DNA from: Megachile rotundata
Lineage: Eukaryota; Arthropoda; Insecta; Hymenoptera; Megachilidae
Direction: 5' to 3'
NCBI RefSeq assembly: GCF_050947335.1
Contig: NW_027473590.1
Location: 124,001-188,000 of the forward strand
DNA: 64,000 nt
The first letter of the stretch is position 1; every line of letters begins with the position of its first letter. The notes below the pieces were generated by a model, which worked only from the letters and a program-made list of their open reading frames with translations, had not been told where the DNA came from and searched no databases. Shown one piece after another: positions 11,455 through 24,070 of the stretch. The translations under genes were made by a program, and so were the position numbers.

Positions 11455-14400
11455 GATAACAGTGAGTGTAATAAGTACAGTAATTGTCGTTCTATCGATC
11501 ATATAAGCACAATATGGCTAATAATATGAGTTAGATTGATAATAATAAGAGTCATAAGTATAGTAATTGTTGTTCTATCGGTCATATAACCATAATATGG
11601 CTAATAATATGGGTTAGATTGATAATAGTGTGTGTAATAAGTATAGTAATTGTCGCTCTATCGATCATATAAGCACAATATGGCTAATAATATGAGTTAG
11701 ATTGATAATAATAAGAGTAATGAGTATAGTAATTGTCGTTCTATCGATCATATAAGCATAATATGGCTAATAATCTGAGTTAGATTGATTACAGTGAGTG
11801 CAATAAGTATAGTACTTGGCGTTCTATCGATCATATAAGCATAATGTGGTTAATAATATGAGTTAGATTGATAATAATAAGAGTAATAAGTATAGTTATA
11901 GTCGTTCTATCGATCATATAAGCACAATATGGCTAATAATATAAGTTACATTGATAATAATAAGAGTAATAAGTATAGTAATTGTCGTTCTATCGATCAT
12001 ATAAGCATAATATGGCTAATAACATGAGTTAGATTGATAATAGTGAGTGTAATAAGTGTAGTAATTGTCGTTTTATCGATCGTATAAGCATAATATGGCT
12101 AATAATATGGTCTAGATTGATAACAATAAGAGAAATGAGGATAGTAATTGTCTTACTATCGATCATATAAGCATAATATGGCTAATAATATTAGTTAGAT
12201 TGATAATAATAAGAGTAATGAGAATAGTAGTTGTCGTTCTGTCGATCATATAAGCATAATGTGGCTAATAATATGAGTTAGATTGATAATAGTGAGTGTA
12301 ATAAGTATAGTAATTGCCGCTCTATCGATCATATAAGCACAATATGGCTAATAATATGAGTTAGATTGATAATAATAAGAGTAATGAGTATAGTAATTGT
12401 CGTTCTATCGATCATATAAGCATAATATGGCTAATAATCTGAGTTAGATTGATAACTGTGAGTGCAATAAGTATAGTAATTGCCGTTCTATCGATCATAT
12501 AAGCATAATAAGGCTAATAATATGAGTTAGATTGATAATAATAAGAGTAATAAGTATAGTAATAGTATTTCTATCGATCATATAAGCACAATATGGCTAA
12601 TAATATAAGTTAGATTGATAATAATAAGAGTAAGAAGTATAGTAATTGTCGTTCTATCGATCATATAAGCATAATATGGCTAATAATATGAGTTAGATAG
12701 ATAATAATAAGTGTAATAAGTATAGTAATTGTCGTATTATCGATCATATAAGCATAATATGGCTAATAGTATGGGTTAGATTGATAATTATAAGAGTAAT
12801 GAGTATAGTAATTGTCGTTCTATCGGTCATATAACCATAATATGGCTAATAATATGAGTTAGATTGATAATAATAAGAGTAATGAGTGTAGTAATTGCCG
12901 TTCTATCAATCATATAAGCATAATATGGCTAATAATATGAGTTAGATTGATAATAATAAGAGTAATAAGTATAGTAATTGTCAGTCTATCGATCATATCT
13001 GCGTAATATGGCTAATAATATGAGTTAGATTGATAATAGTGAGTGTAATAAGTATAGTAATTGTCGTACTCTCGATCATATCTGCATAATATGGCTAATA
13101 ATATGAGCTAGATTGATAATAATAAGAGTAATAAGTATAGTAATAGTCGTTCTATCGATCATATAAGCACAATATGGCTAATAATATAAGTTAGATTGAT
13201 AATAATAAGAGTAAGAAGTGAAGTAATTGTCGTTCTATGGATCATATAAGCATAATATGGCTAATAATATGAGTTAGATTGATAATAATAAGAGTAATAA
13301 GTATAGTAATTGTCGTTCTATCGATCATATAAGCATAATGTGGCTAATAATATGAGTTAGATTGATAATAGTAAGAGTAATAAGTATAGTAATTGTCGTT
13401 CTATCGATCATATCTGCATAATATGGTTAACAATATGAGTTAGATTGATAATAATAAGAGTAATAAGTATAGTAATTGTCGTTCTACCGATCATATCTGC
13501 ATAATATGGTTAATAATATGAGTTAGATTGATTATAATAAGAGTAATGAGTATAGTAATTGTCGTTCTATCGATCATATAAGCATAATATGGCTAATAAT
13601 ATGAGTTAGATTGATAATAATAAGAGTAATAAGTATAGTAGTTGTCGTTCTATCGATCATATCTGCGTAATATGGCTAATAATATGAGTTAGATTGATAA
13701 CTGTGAGTGCAATAAGTATAGTAATTGCCGTTCTATCGATCATATAAGCATAATAAGGCTATTAATATGAGTTAGATTGATAATAATAAGAGTAATAAGT
13801 ATAGTAATTGTCGTTCTATCGATCATATAAGCATAATATGGCTAATAATATGAGTTAGATTGATAATAATAAGAGTAATAAGTATAGTTATAGTCGTTCT
13901 ATCGATCATATAAGCACAATATGGCTAATAATATAAGTTACATTGATAATAATAAGAGTAATAAGTATAGTAATTGTCGTTCTATCGGTCATATAACCAT
14001 AATATGGCTAATAATATGAGTTAGATTGATAATAATAAGAGTAATGAGTGTAGTAATTGCCGTTCTATCAATCATATAAGCATAATATGGCTAATAATAT
14101 GAGTTAGATTGATAATAATAAGAGTAATAAGTATAGTAGTTGTCGTTCTATCGATCATATCTGCGTAATATGGCTAATAATATGAGTTAGATTGATAATA
14201 GTGGGTGTAATAAGTATAGTAATTGTCGTTCTATCGATCATGTAAGCACAATATGGCTAATGATATGAGTTAGATTGATAATAGTGAGTGTAATAAGTAT
14301 AGTAATTGTCGTACTCTCATTCATATCTGCATAATATGGCTAATAATACGAGCTAGATTGATAATAATAAGAGTAATAAGTACAGTAATTGTCGTTCTAT

Positions 14401-14525
14401 CGATCATATAAGCATAATATGGCTAATAATATGAGTTAGATTGATAATAATAAGAGTAATAAGTATAGTAATTGTCGTTCTATCGATCATATAAGCATAA
14501 TGTGGCTAATAATATGAGTTAGATT
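11455..14525 (+). repeat. Segmental duplication C, copy 2 (u138-u174)
   Basis: Copy of 6226-9296. It is entered directly from a u14-type gtgg unit (u137), and the unit before copy 1 (u74) also ends in gtgg. That shared right half is a plausible exchange point. Confidence 0.85.
12783..13944 (+). repeat. Partial 18-unit HOR (u8-u17 then u0-u3 types)
   Basis: Units u154-u167 follow the reference order across the ring closure at 13613. The third unit after the closure (u166) has atgg instead of aagg, a mark it shares with u180. Confidence 0.8.
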
Positions 14526-15687
14526 GATAATAGTAAGAGTAATAAGTATAGTAATTGTCGTTCTATCGATCATATCTGCATAATATGGTTAACAATATGA
14601 GTTAGATTGATAATAATAAGAGTAATAAGTATAGTAATTGTCGTTCTACCGATCATATCTGCATAATATGGTTAATAATATGAGTTAGATTGATTATAAT
14701 AAGAGTAATGAGTATAGTAATTGTCGTTCTATCGATCATATAAGCATAATATGGCTAATAATATGAGTTAGATTGATAATAATAAGAGTAATAAGTATAG
14801 TAGTTGTCGTTCTATCGATCATATCTGCGTAATATGGCTAATAATATGAGTTAGATTGATAACTGTGAGTGCAATAAGTATAGTAATTGCCGTTCTATCG
14901 ATCATATAAGCATAATAAGGCTATTAATATGAGTTAGATTGATAATAATAAGAGTAATAAGTATAGTAATTGTCGTTCTATCGATCATATAAGCATAATA
15001 TGGCTAATAATATGAGTTAGATTGATAATAATAAGAGTAATAAGTATAGTTATAGTCGTTCTATCGATCATATAAGCACAATATGGCTAATAATATAAGT
15101 TACATTGATAATAATAAGAGTAATAAGTATAGTAATTGTCGTTCTATCGGTCATATAACCATAATATGGCTAATAATATGAGTTAGATTGATAATAATAA
15201 GAGTAATGAGTGTAGTAATTGCCGTTCTATCAATCATATAAGCATAATATGGCTAATAATATGAGTTAGATTGATAATAATAAGAGTAATAAGTATAGTA
15301 GTTGTCGTTCTATCGATCATATCTGCGTAATATGGCTAATAATATGAGTTAGATTGATAATAGTGGGTGTAATAAGTATAGTAATTGTCGTTCTATCGAT
15401 CATGTAAGCACAATATGGCTAATGATATGAGTTAGATTGATAATAGTGAGTGTAATAAGTATAGTAATTGTCGTACTCTCATTCATATCTGCATAATATG
15501 GCTAATAATACGAGCTAGATTGATAATAATAAGAGTAATAAGTACAGTAATTGTCGTTCTATCGATCATATAAGCATAATATGGCTAATAATATGAGTTA
15601 GATTGATAATAATAAGAGTAATAAGTATAGTAATTGTCGTTCTATCGATCATATAAGCATAATGTGGCTAATAATATGAGTTAGATT
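13364..15687 (+). repeat. 14-unit tandem duplication (u161-u174 / u175-u188)
   Basis: Two copies of 1162 bp, with the second starting at 14526. Both copies are preceded by a gtgg unit (u160, u174), which marks where the exchange probably fell. Both carry the rare atgg unit (u166, u180), agtgggtg (u171, u185) and catgtaagc. The pair arose after the 63-unit duplication because the copy at u98-u111 is single. Confidence 0.85.
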
Positions 15688-17679
15688 GATAATAATAAGA
15701 GTAATGAGTATAGTGATTGTCGTTCTATCGTTCATATAAGCATAATATGGCTAATAATCTGAGTTAGATTGATTACAGTGAGTGCATTAAGTATAGTAAT
15801 TGTCGTTCTATCGATCATATAAGCATAATGTGGCTAATAATATGAGTTAGATTGATAACAGTGAGTGTAATAAGTACAGTAATTGTCGTTCTATCGATCA
15901 TATAAGCACAATATGGCTAATAATATGAGTTAGATTGATAATAATAAGAGTCATAAGTATAGTAATTGTTGTTCTATCGGTCATATAACCATAATATGGC
16001 TAATAATATGGGTTAGATTGATAATAGTGTGTGTAATAAGTATAGTAATTGTCGCTCTATCGATCATATAAGCACAATATGGCTAATAATATGAGTTAGA
16101 TTGATAATAATAAGAGTAATGAGTATAGTAATTGTCGTTCTATCGATCATATAAGCATAATATGGCTAGTAATCTGAGTTAGATTGATTACAGTGAGTGC
16201 AATAAGTATAGTACTTGGCGTTCTATCGATCATATAAGCATAATGTGGTTAATAATATGAGTTAGATTGATAATAATAAGAGTAATAAGTATAGTTATAG
16301 TCGTTCTATCGATCATATAAGCACAATATGGCTAATAATATAAGTTACATTGATAATAATAAGAGTAATAAGTATAGTAATTGTCGTTCTATCGATCATA
16401 TAAGCATAATATGGCTAATAACATGAGTTAGATTGATAATAGTGAGTGTAATAAGTGTAGTAATTGTCGTTTTATCGATCGTATAAGCATAATATGGCTA
16501 ATAATATGGTCTAGATTGATAACAATAAGAGAAATGAGTATAGTAATTGTCTTACTATCGATCATATAAGCATAATATGGCTAATAATATTAGTTAGATT
16601 GATAATAATAAGAGTAATGAGAATAGTAGTTGTCGTTCTGTCGATCATATAAGCATAATGTGGCTAATAATATGAGTTAGATTGATAATAGTGAGTGTAA
16701 TAAGTATAGTAATTGCCGCTCTATCGATCATATAAGCACAATATGGCTAATAATATGAGTTAGATTGATAATAATAAGAGTAATGAGTATAGTAATTGTC
16801 GTTCTATCGATCATATAAGCATAATATGGCTAATAATCTGAGTTAGATTGATAACTGTGAGTGCAATAAGTATAGTAATTGCCGTTCTATCGATCATATA
16901 AGCATAATAAGGCTATTAATATGAGTTAGATTGATAATAATAAGAGTAATAAGTATAGTAATTGTCGTTCTATCGATCATATAAGCATAATAAGGCTAAT
17001 AATATGAGTTAGATTGATAATAATAAGAGTAATAACTATAGTAATAGTATTTCTATCGATCATATAAGCACAATATGGCTAATAATATAAGTTAGATTGA
17101 TAGTAATAAGAGTAAGAAGTATAGTAATTGTCGTTCTATCGATCATATAAGCATAATATGGCTAATAATATGAGTTAGATAGATAATAATAAGTGTAATA
17201 AGTATAGTAATTGTCGTATTATCGATCATATAAGCATAATATGGCTAATAGTATGGGTTAGATTGATAATTATAAGAGTAATGAGTGTAGTAATTGTCGT
17301 TCTATCGATCATATAAGCATAATATGGCTAATAATATGAGTTAGATTGATAATAATAAGAGTAATAAGTATAGTAATTGTCGTTCTATCGATCATATAAG
17401 CATAATGTGGCTAATAATATGAGTTAAATTGATAATAATAAGAGTAATGAGTATAGTAATTGTCGTTCTATCGTTCATATAAGCATAATATGGCTAATAA
17501 TCTGAGTTAGATTGATTACAGTGAGTGCATTAAGTATAGTAATTGTCGTTCTATCGATCATATAAGCATAATGTGGCTAATAATATGAGTTAGATTGATA
17601 ACAGTGAGTGTAATAAGTACAGTAATTGTCGTTCTATCGATCATATAAGCACAATATGGCTAATAATATGAGTTAGATT
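15273..17679 (+). repeat. Segmental duplication B, copy 2 (u184-u212)
   Basis: Copy of 3902-6308. Private changes here include gtgattg in u189, aataactatag in u205, gatagtaat in u206, and gagttaaatt at the end of u209. Confidence 0.85.
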
Positions 17680-17762
17680 GATAATAATAAGAGTAGTGAG
17701 TGTAGTAATTGCCGTTCTATCAATCATATAAGCATAATATGGCTAATAATATGAGTTAGATT

Positions 17763-19920
17763 GATAATAATAAGAGTAATAAGTATAGTAATTGTCAGTC
17801 TATCGATCATATCTGCGTAATATGGCTAATAATATGAGTTAGATTGATAATAGTGAGTGTAATAAGTATAGTAATTGTCGTACTCTCGATCATATCTGCA
17901 TAATATGGCTAATAATATGAGCTAGATTGATAATAATAAGAGTAATAAGTATAGTAATAGTCGTTCTATCGATCATATAAGCACAATATGGCTAATAATA
18001 TAAGTTAGATTGATAATAATAAGAGTAAGAAGTGAAGTAATTGTCGTTCTATGGATCATATAAGCATAATATGGCTAATAATATGAGTTAGATTGATAAT
18101 AATAAGAGTAATAAGTATAGTAATTGTCGTTCTATCGATCATATAAGCATAATGTGGCTAATAATATGAGTTAGATTGATAATAGTAAGAGTAATAAGTA
18201 TAGTAATTGTCGTTCTATCGATCATATCTGCATAATATGGTTAACAATATGAGTTAGATTGATAATAATAAGAGTAATAAGTATAGTAATTGTCGTTCTA
18301 CCGATCATATCTGCATAATATGGTTAATAATATGAGTTAGATTGATTATAATAAGAGTAATGAGTATAGTAATTGTCGTTCTATCGATCATATAAGCATA
18401 ATATGGCTAATAATATGAGTTAGATTGATAATAATAAGAGTAATAAGTATAGTAGTTGTCGTTCTATCGATCATATCTGCGTAATATGGCTAATAATATG
18501 AGTTAGATTGATAACTGTGAGTGCAATAAGTATAGTAATTGCCGTTCTATCGTTCATATAAGCATAATAAGGCTATTAATATGAGTTAGATTGATAATAA
18601 TAAGAGTAATAAGTATAGTAATTGTCGTTCTATCGATCATATAAGCATAATAAGGCTAATAATATGAGTTAGATTGATAATAATAAGAGTAATAAGTATA
18701 GTTATAGTCGTTCTATCGATCATATAAGCACAATATGGCTAATAATATAAGTTACATTGATAATAATAAGAGTAATAAGTATAGTAATTGTCGTTCTATC
18801 GATCATATAAGCATAATAAGGCTAATAATATGAGTTAGATTGATAATAATAAGAGTAATAAGTATAGTAATAGTATTTCTATCGATCATATAAGCACAAT
18901 ATGGCTAATAATATAAGTTAGATTGATAATAATAAGAGTAAGAAGTATAGTAATTGTCGTTCTATCGATCATATAAGCATAATATGGCTAATAATATGAG
19001 TTAGATAGATAATAATAAGTGTAATAAGTATAGTAATTGTCGTATTATCGATCATATAAGCATAATATGGCTAATAGTATGGGTTAGATTGATAATTATA
19101 AGAGTAATGAGTATAGTAATTGTCGTTCTATCGGTCATATAACCATAATATGGCTAGTAATATGAGTTAGATTGATAATAATAAGAGTAATGAGTGTAGT
19201 AATTGCCGTTCTATCAATCATATAAGCATAATATGGCTAATAATATGAGTTAGATTGATAATAATAAGAGTAATAAGTATAGTAATTGTCAGTCTATCGA
19301 TCATATCTGCGTAATATGGCTAATAATATGAGTTAGATTGATAATAGTGAGTGTAATAAGTATAGTAATTGTCGTACTCTCGATCATATCTGCATAATAT
19401 GGCTAATAATATGAGCTAGATTGATAATAATAAGAGTAATAAGTATAGTAATAGTCGTTCTATCGATCATATAAGCACAATATGGCTAATAATATAAGTT
19501 AGATTGATAATAATAAGAGTAAGAAGTGAAGTAATTGTCGTTCTATGGATCATATAAGCATAATATGGCTAATAATATGAGTTAGATTGATAATAATAAG
19601 AGTAATAAGTATAGTAATTGTCGTTCTATCGATCATATAAGCATAATGTGGCTAATAATATGAGTTAGATTGATAATAGTAAGAGTAATAAGTATAGTAA
19701 TTGTCGTTCTATCGATCATATCTGCATAATATGGTTAACAATATGAGTTAGATTGATAATAATAAGAGTAATAAGTATAGTAATTGTCGTTCTACCGATC
19801 ATATCTGCATAATATGGTTAATAATATGAGTTAGATTGATTATAATAAGAGTAATGAGTATAGTAATTGTCGTTCTATCGATCATATAAGCATAATATGA
19901 CTAATAATATGAGTTAGATT
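17763..19920 (+). repeat. Two consecutive 18-unit HOR copies
   Basis: Units u214-u221 are reference types u10-u17 and u222-u239 are a full u0-u17. The cagtct units at u214 and u232 are exactly 18 apart (1494 bp). This is the clearest place to see the full-length HOR period. Confidence 0.85.
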
Positions 19921-21580
19921 GATAATAATAAGAGTAATGAGTATAGTAATTGTCGTTCTATCGTTCATATAAGCATAATATGGCTAATAATCTGAGTTAG
20001 ATTGATTACAGTGAGTGCATTAAGTATAGTAATTGTCGTTCTATCGATCATATAAGCATAATAAGGCTAGTAATATGAGTTAGATTGATAATAATAAGAG
20101 TAAGAAGTATAGTAATTGTCGTTCTATCGATCATATAAGCACAATATGGCTAATAGTATAAGTTAGATTGATAATAATAAGAGTAAGAAGTATAGTAATT
20201 GTCGTATTATCGATCATATAAGCATAATATGGCTAATAGTATGGGTTAGATTGATAATTATAAGAGTAATGAGTATAGTAATTGTCGTTCTATCGATCAT
20301 ATAAGCATAATATGGCTAATAATATGAGTTAGATTGATAATAATAAGAGTAATGAGTATAGTAATTGTCGTATTATCGATCATATAAGCATAATATGGCT
20401 AATAGTATGGGTTAGATTGATAATTATAGGAGTAATGACTATAGTAGTTGTCGTTCTATCGGTCATATAACCATAATATGGCTAATAATATGAGTTAGAT
20501 TGATAATAATAAGAGTAGTGAGTGTAGTAATTGTCGTTCTATCAATCATATAAGCATAATATGGCTAATAATATGAGTTAGATTGATAATAATAAGAGTA
20601 ATAAGTATAGTAATTGTCGTTCTATCGATCATATCTGCGTAATATGGCTAATAATATGAGATAGATTGATAATAGTGAGTGTAATAAGTATAGTAATTGT
20701 CGTTCTATCGATCATATAAGCACAATATGGCTAATGATATGAGTTAGATTGATAATAGTGAGTGTAATAAGTACAGTAATTGTCGTTCTATCAATCATAT
20801 AAGCACAATATGGCTAATAATCTGAGTTAGATTGATTACAGTGAGTGCAATAAGTATAGTAATTGTCGTTCTATCGATCATATAAGCATAATGTGGCTAA
20901 TAATATGAGTTAGATTGATAATAATAAGAGTAATGAGTATAGTAATTGTCGTTCTATCGATCATATAGGCATAATATGGCTAATAATCTGAGTTAGATTG
21001 ATAACAGTGGGTGCAATAAGTATAGTAATTGTCGTTCTATCGATCATATAAGCATAATAAGGCTAATAATATGAGTTAGATTGATAATAATAAGAGTAAT
21101 AAGTATAGTAATAGTCGTTCTATCGATCATATAAGCACAATATGGCTAATAATATAAGTTACATTGATAATAATAAGAGTAATAAGCATAGTAATTGTCG
21201 TTCTATCGATCATATAAGCATAATAAGGCTAATAATATGAGTTAGATTGATAATAATAAGAGTAATAAGTATAGTAATAGTATTTCTATCGATCATATAA
21301 GCACAATATGGCTAATAATATAAGTTAGATTGATAATAATAAGAGTAAGAAGTATAGTAATTGTCATTCTATCGATCATATAAGCATAATATGGCTAATA
21401 ATATGAGTTAGATTGATAATAATAAGTGTAATAAGTATAGTAATTGTCGTTCTATCGATCATATAAGCATAATGTGGCTAATAATATGAGTTAGATTGAT
21501 AATAATAAGAGTAATAAGTATAGTAATAGTATTTCTATCGATCATATAAGCACAATATGGCTAATAATATAAGTTAGATT
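18427..21580 (+). repeat. Segmental duplication A, copy 2 (u222-u259)
   Basis: This is the copy of the first 3154 bases of the window. Its left neighbour is a u17-type unit, as the HOR ring predicts. Its right neighbour (u260 on) enters the zone 2 vocabulary, so its right edge coincides with the zone boundary. Confidence 0.9.
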
Positions 21581-21995
21581 GATAATAATAAGAGTAAGAA
21601 GTATAGTAATTGTCGTTCTATCGATCATATAAGCATAATATGGCTAATAATATGAGTTAGATTGATAATAATAAGAGTAATAAGTATAGTAATTGTCGTT
21701 CTATCGATCATATAAGCATAATAAGGCTAGTAATATGAGTTAGATTGATAATAATATGAGTAAGAAGTATAGTAATTGTCGTTCTATCGATCATATAAGC
21801 ACAATATGGCTAATAGTATAAGTTAGATTGATAATAATAAGAGTAAGAAGTATAGTAATTGTCGTCCTACCGATCATATAAGCATAATATGGCTAATAAT
21901 ATGAGTTAGATTGATAACAGTGAGTGTAGTAAGTACAGTAATTGTCGTTCTATCGATCATATAAGCATAATATGGCTAATAACATGAGTTAGATT

Positions 21996-22244
21996 GATAA
22001 TAATAAGAGTAATAAGTATAGTAATTGTCGTTCTATCGAACCTATCTGCATAATATGGTTAATAATATGAGTTAGATTGATAATAGTGAGTGTAATAAGT
22101 GTAGTAATTGTCGTTTTATCGATCGTATAAGCATAATATGGCTAATAACATGAGTTAGATTGATAATAATAAGAGTAATACGTATAGTAATTGTCGTTCT
22201 ATCGAACCTATCTGCATAATATGGTTAATAATATGAGTTAGATT
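21996..22244 (+). repeat. cgaacc / ttttatc / atacg triplet, first zone 2 copy
   Basis: Three units (u265-u267): cgaacc with ctgc and ggttaat; agtgagtg with gtgtag, ttttatc and atcgtat; then atacg with cgaacc. The triplet recurs at u299, u323, u446, u522, u554, u582, u707, u739 and elsewhere in zone 2. The middle unit is related to u61 of zone 1. The atcgatcg in it creates a CGATCG palindrome (PvuI) that is absent from the consensus, so these units could be mapped by digestion. Confidence 0.8.
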
Positions 22245-23406
22245 GATAATAATAAGAGTAATAAGTATAGTAATGGTCGTTCTATCGATCATATCTGCGT
22301 AATATGGCTAATAATATGAGTTAGATTGATAATAATAAGAGTAATAAGTATAGTAATAGTCGTTTTATCGATCATATAAGCACAATATGGCTAATAATAT
22401 AAGTTACGTTGATAATAATAAGAGTAATAAGTATAGTAATTGTCGTTCTATCGATCATATAAGCATAATAAGGCTAATAATATGCGTTAGATTGATAATA
22501 ATAAGAGTAATAAGTATAGTAATAGTATTTCTATCGATCATATAAGCACAATATGGCTAATAATATGAGTTAGATTGATAATAGTGAGTGTAATAAGTAT
22601 AGTAATTGTCGTTCTATCGATCATATAAGCACAATATGGCTAATGATATGAGTTAGATTGATAATAGTGATTGTAATAAGTATAGTAATTGTCGTACTCT
22701 CGATCATATCTGCATAATATGGCTAATAATATGAGCTAGATTGATAATAATAAGAGTAATAAGTACAGTAATTGTCGTTCTATCGATCATATAAGCATAA
22801 TATTGCTAATAATATGAGTTAGATTGATAGTAATAAGAGTAATGAGTATAGTGATTGTCGTTCTATCGATCATATAAGCATAATATGCCTAATAATCTGA
22901 GTTAGATTGATAACAGTGAGTGCAATAAGTATAGTAATTGTCGTTCTATCGATCATATAAGCATAATGTGGCTAATAATATGAGTTAGATTGATAACAGT
23001 GAGTGTAATAAGTACAGTAATTGTCGTTCTATCGATCATATAAGCACAATATGGCTAATAATATGAGTTAGATTGATAATAATAAGAGTCATAAGTATAG
23101 TAATTGTTGTTCTATCGGTCATATAACCATAATATGGCTAATAATATGGGTTAGATTGATAATAGTGAGTGTAATAAGTACAGTAATTGTCGCTCTATCG
23201 ATCATATAAGCACAATATGGCTAATAATATGAGTTAGATTGATAATAATAAGAGTAATGAGTATAGTAATTGTCGTTCTATCGATCATATAGGCATAATA
23301 TGGCTAATAATCTGAGTTAGATTGATAACAGTGGGTGCAATAAGTATAGTAATTGTCGTTCTATCGATCATATAAGCATAATAAGGCTAATAATATGAGT
23401 TAGATT

Positions 23407-24070
23407 GATAATAATAAGAGTAATAAGTATAGTAATAGTCGTTCTATCGATCATATAAGCACAATATGGCTAATAATATAAGTTACATTGATAATAATAA
23501 GAGTAATAAGTATAGTAATTGTCGTTCTATCGATCATATAAGCATAATAAGGCTAATAATATGAGTTAGATTGATAATAATAAGAGTAATAAGTATAGTA
23601 ATAGTCGTTCTATCGATCATATAAGCACAATGTGGCTAATAATATAAGTTACATTGATAATAATAAGAGTAATAAGTATAGTAATTGTCGTTCTATCGAT
23701 CATATAAGCATAATAAGGCTAATAATATGAGTTAGATTGATAATAATAAGAGTAATAAGTATAGTAATAGTCGTTCTATCGATCATATAAGCACAATATG
23801 GCTAATAATATAAGTTACATTGATAATAATAAGAGTAAGAAGTATAGTAATTGTCGTTCTATCGATCATATAAGCATAATAAGGCTAATAATATGAGTTA
23901 GATTGATAATAATAAGAGTAATAAGTATAGTAATAGTCGTTGTATCGATCATATAAGCACAATATGGCTAATAATATAAGTTACATTGATAATAATAAGA
24001 GTAATAAGTATAGTAATTGTCGTTCTATCGCTCATATAAGCATAATAAGGCTAATAATATGAGTTAGATT
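23407..24070 (+). repeat. Two-unit (166-bp) repeat run, 4 copies
   Basis: Units u282-u289 alternate type P (atagtcg, gcac, ataag, ending acatt) with type Q (aagg). u284 has a private caatgtgg, u287 has aagaag, u288 has gttgtatc and u289 has cgctcat. The alternation gives a local 166-bp period. Confidence 0.85.

Larger units (their letters stand above)
1..21580 (+). repeat. Zone 1: 18-unit HOR family plus second module
   Basis: Units u0-u259. This part uses a vocabulary of monomer types in which cagtct (u10, u43, u93, u116, u133, u156, u214, u232), acaataag (u62, u83, u146, u199), acttggcg (u58, u79, u142, u195) and the actgtgagtgc units are diagnostic. I did not see these words after about 19.3 kb. 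Two modules alternate: the 18-unit HOR u0-u17, and a module from u47 to about u66 running through the gtactctcattc, ttgttct, acttggcg, ttttatc and acaataag types. The boundary with zone 2 is set at the end of the 38-unit block shared with the window start. Confidence 0.85.

Noticed and set aside
21996..22078. Pol III B-box-like sequence on the - strand of cgaacc units (ggttcgatag)
   Set aside because: The first seven bases resemble a B box, but the closing CC is absent. I see no A box at a suitable distance, and the match arises from two substitutions in a minor type.
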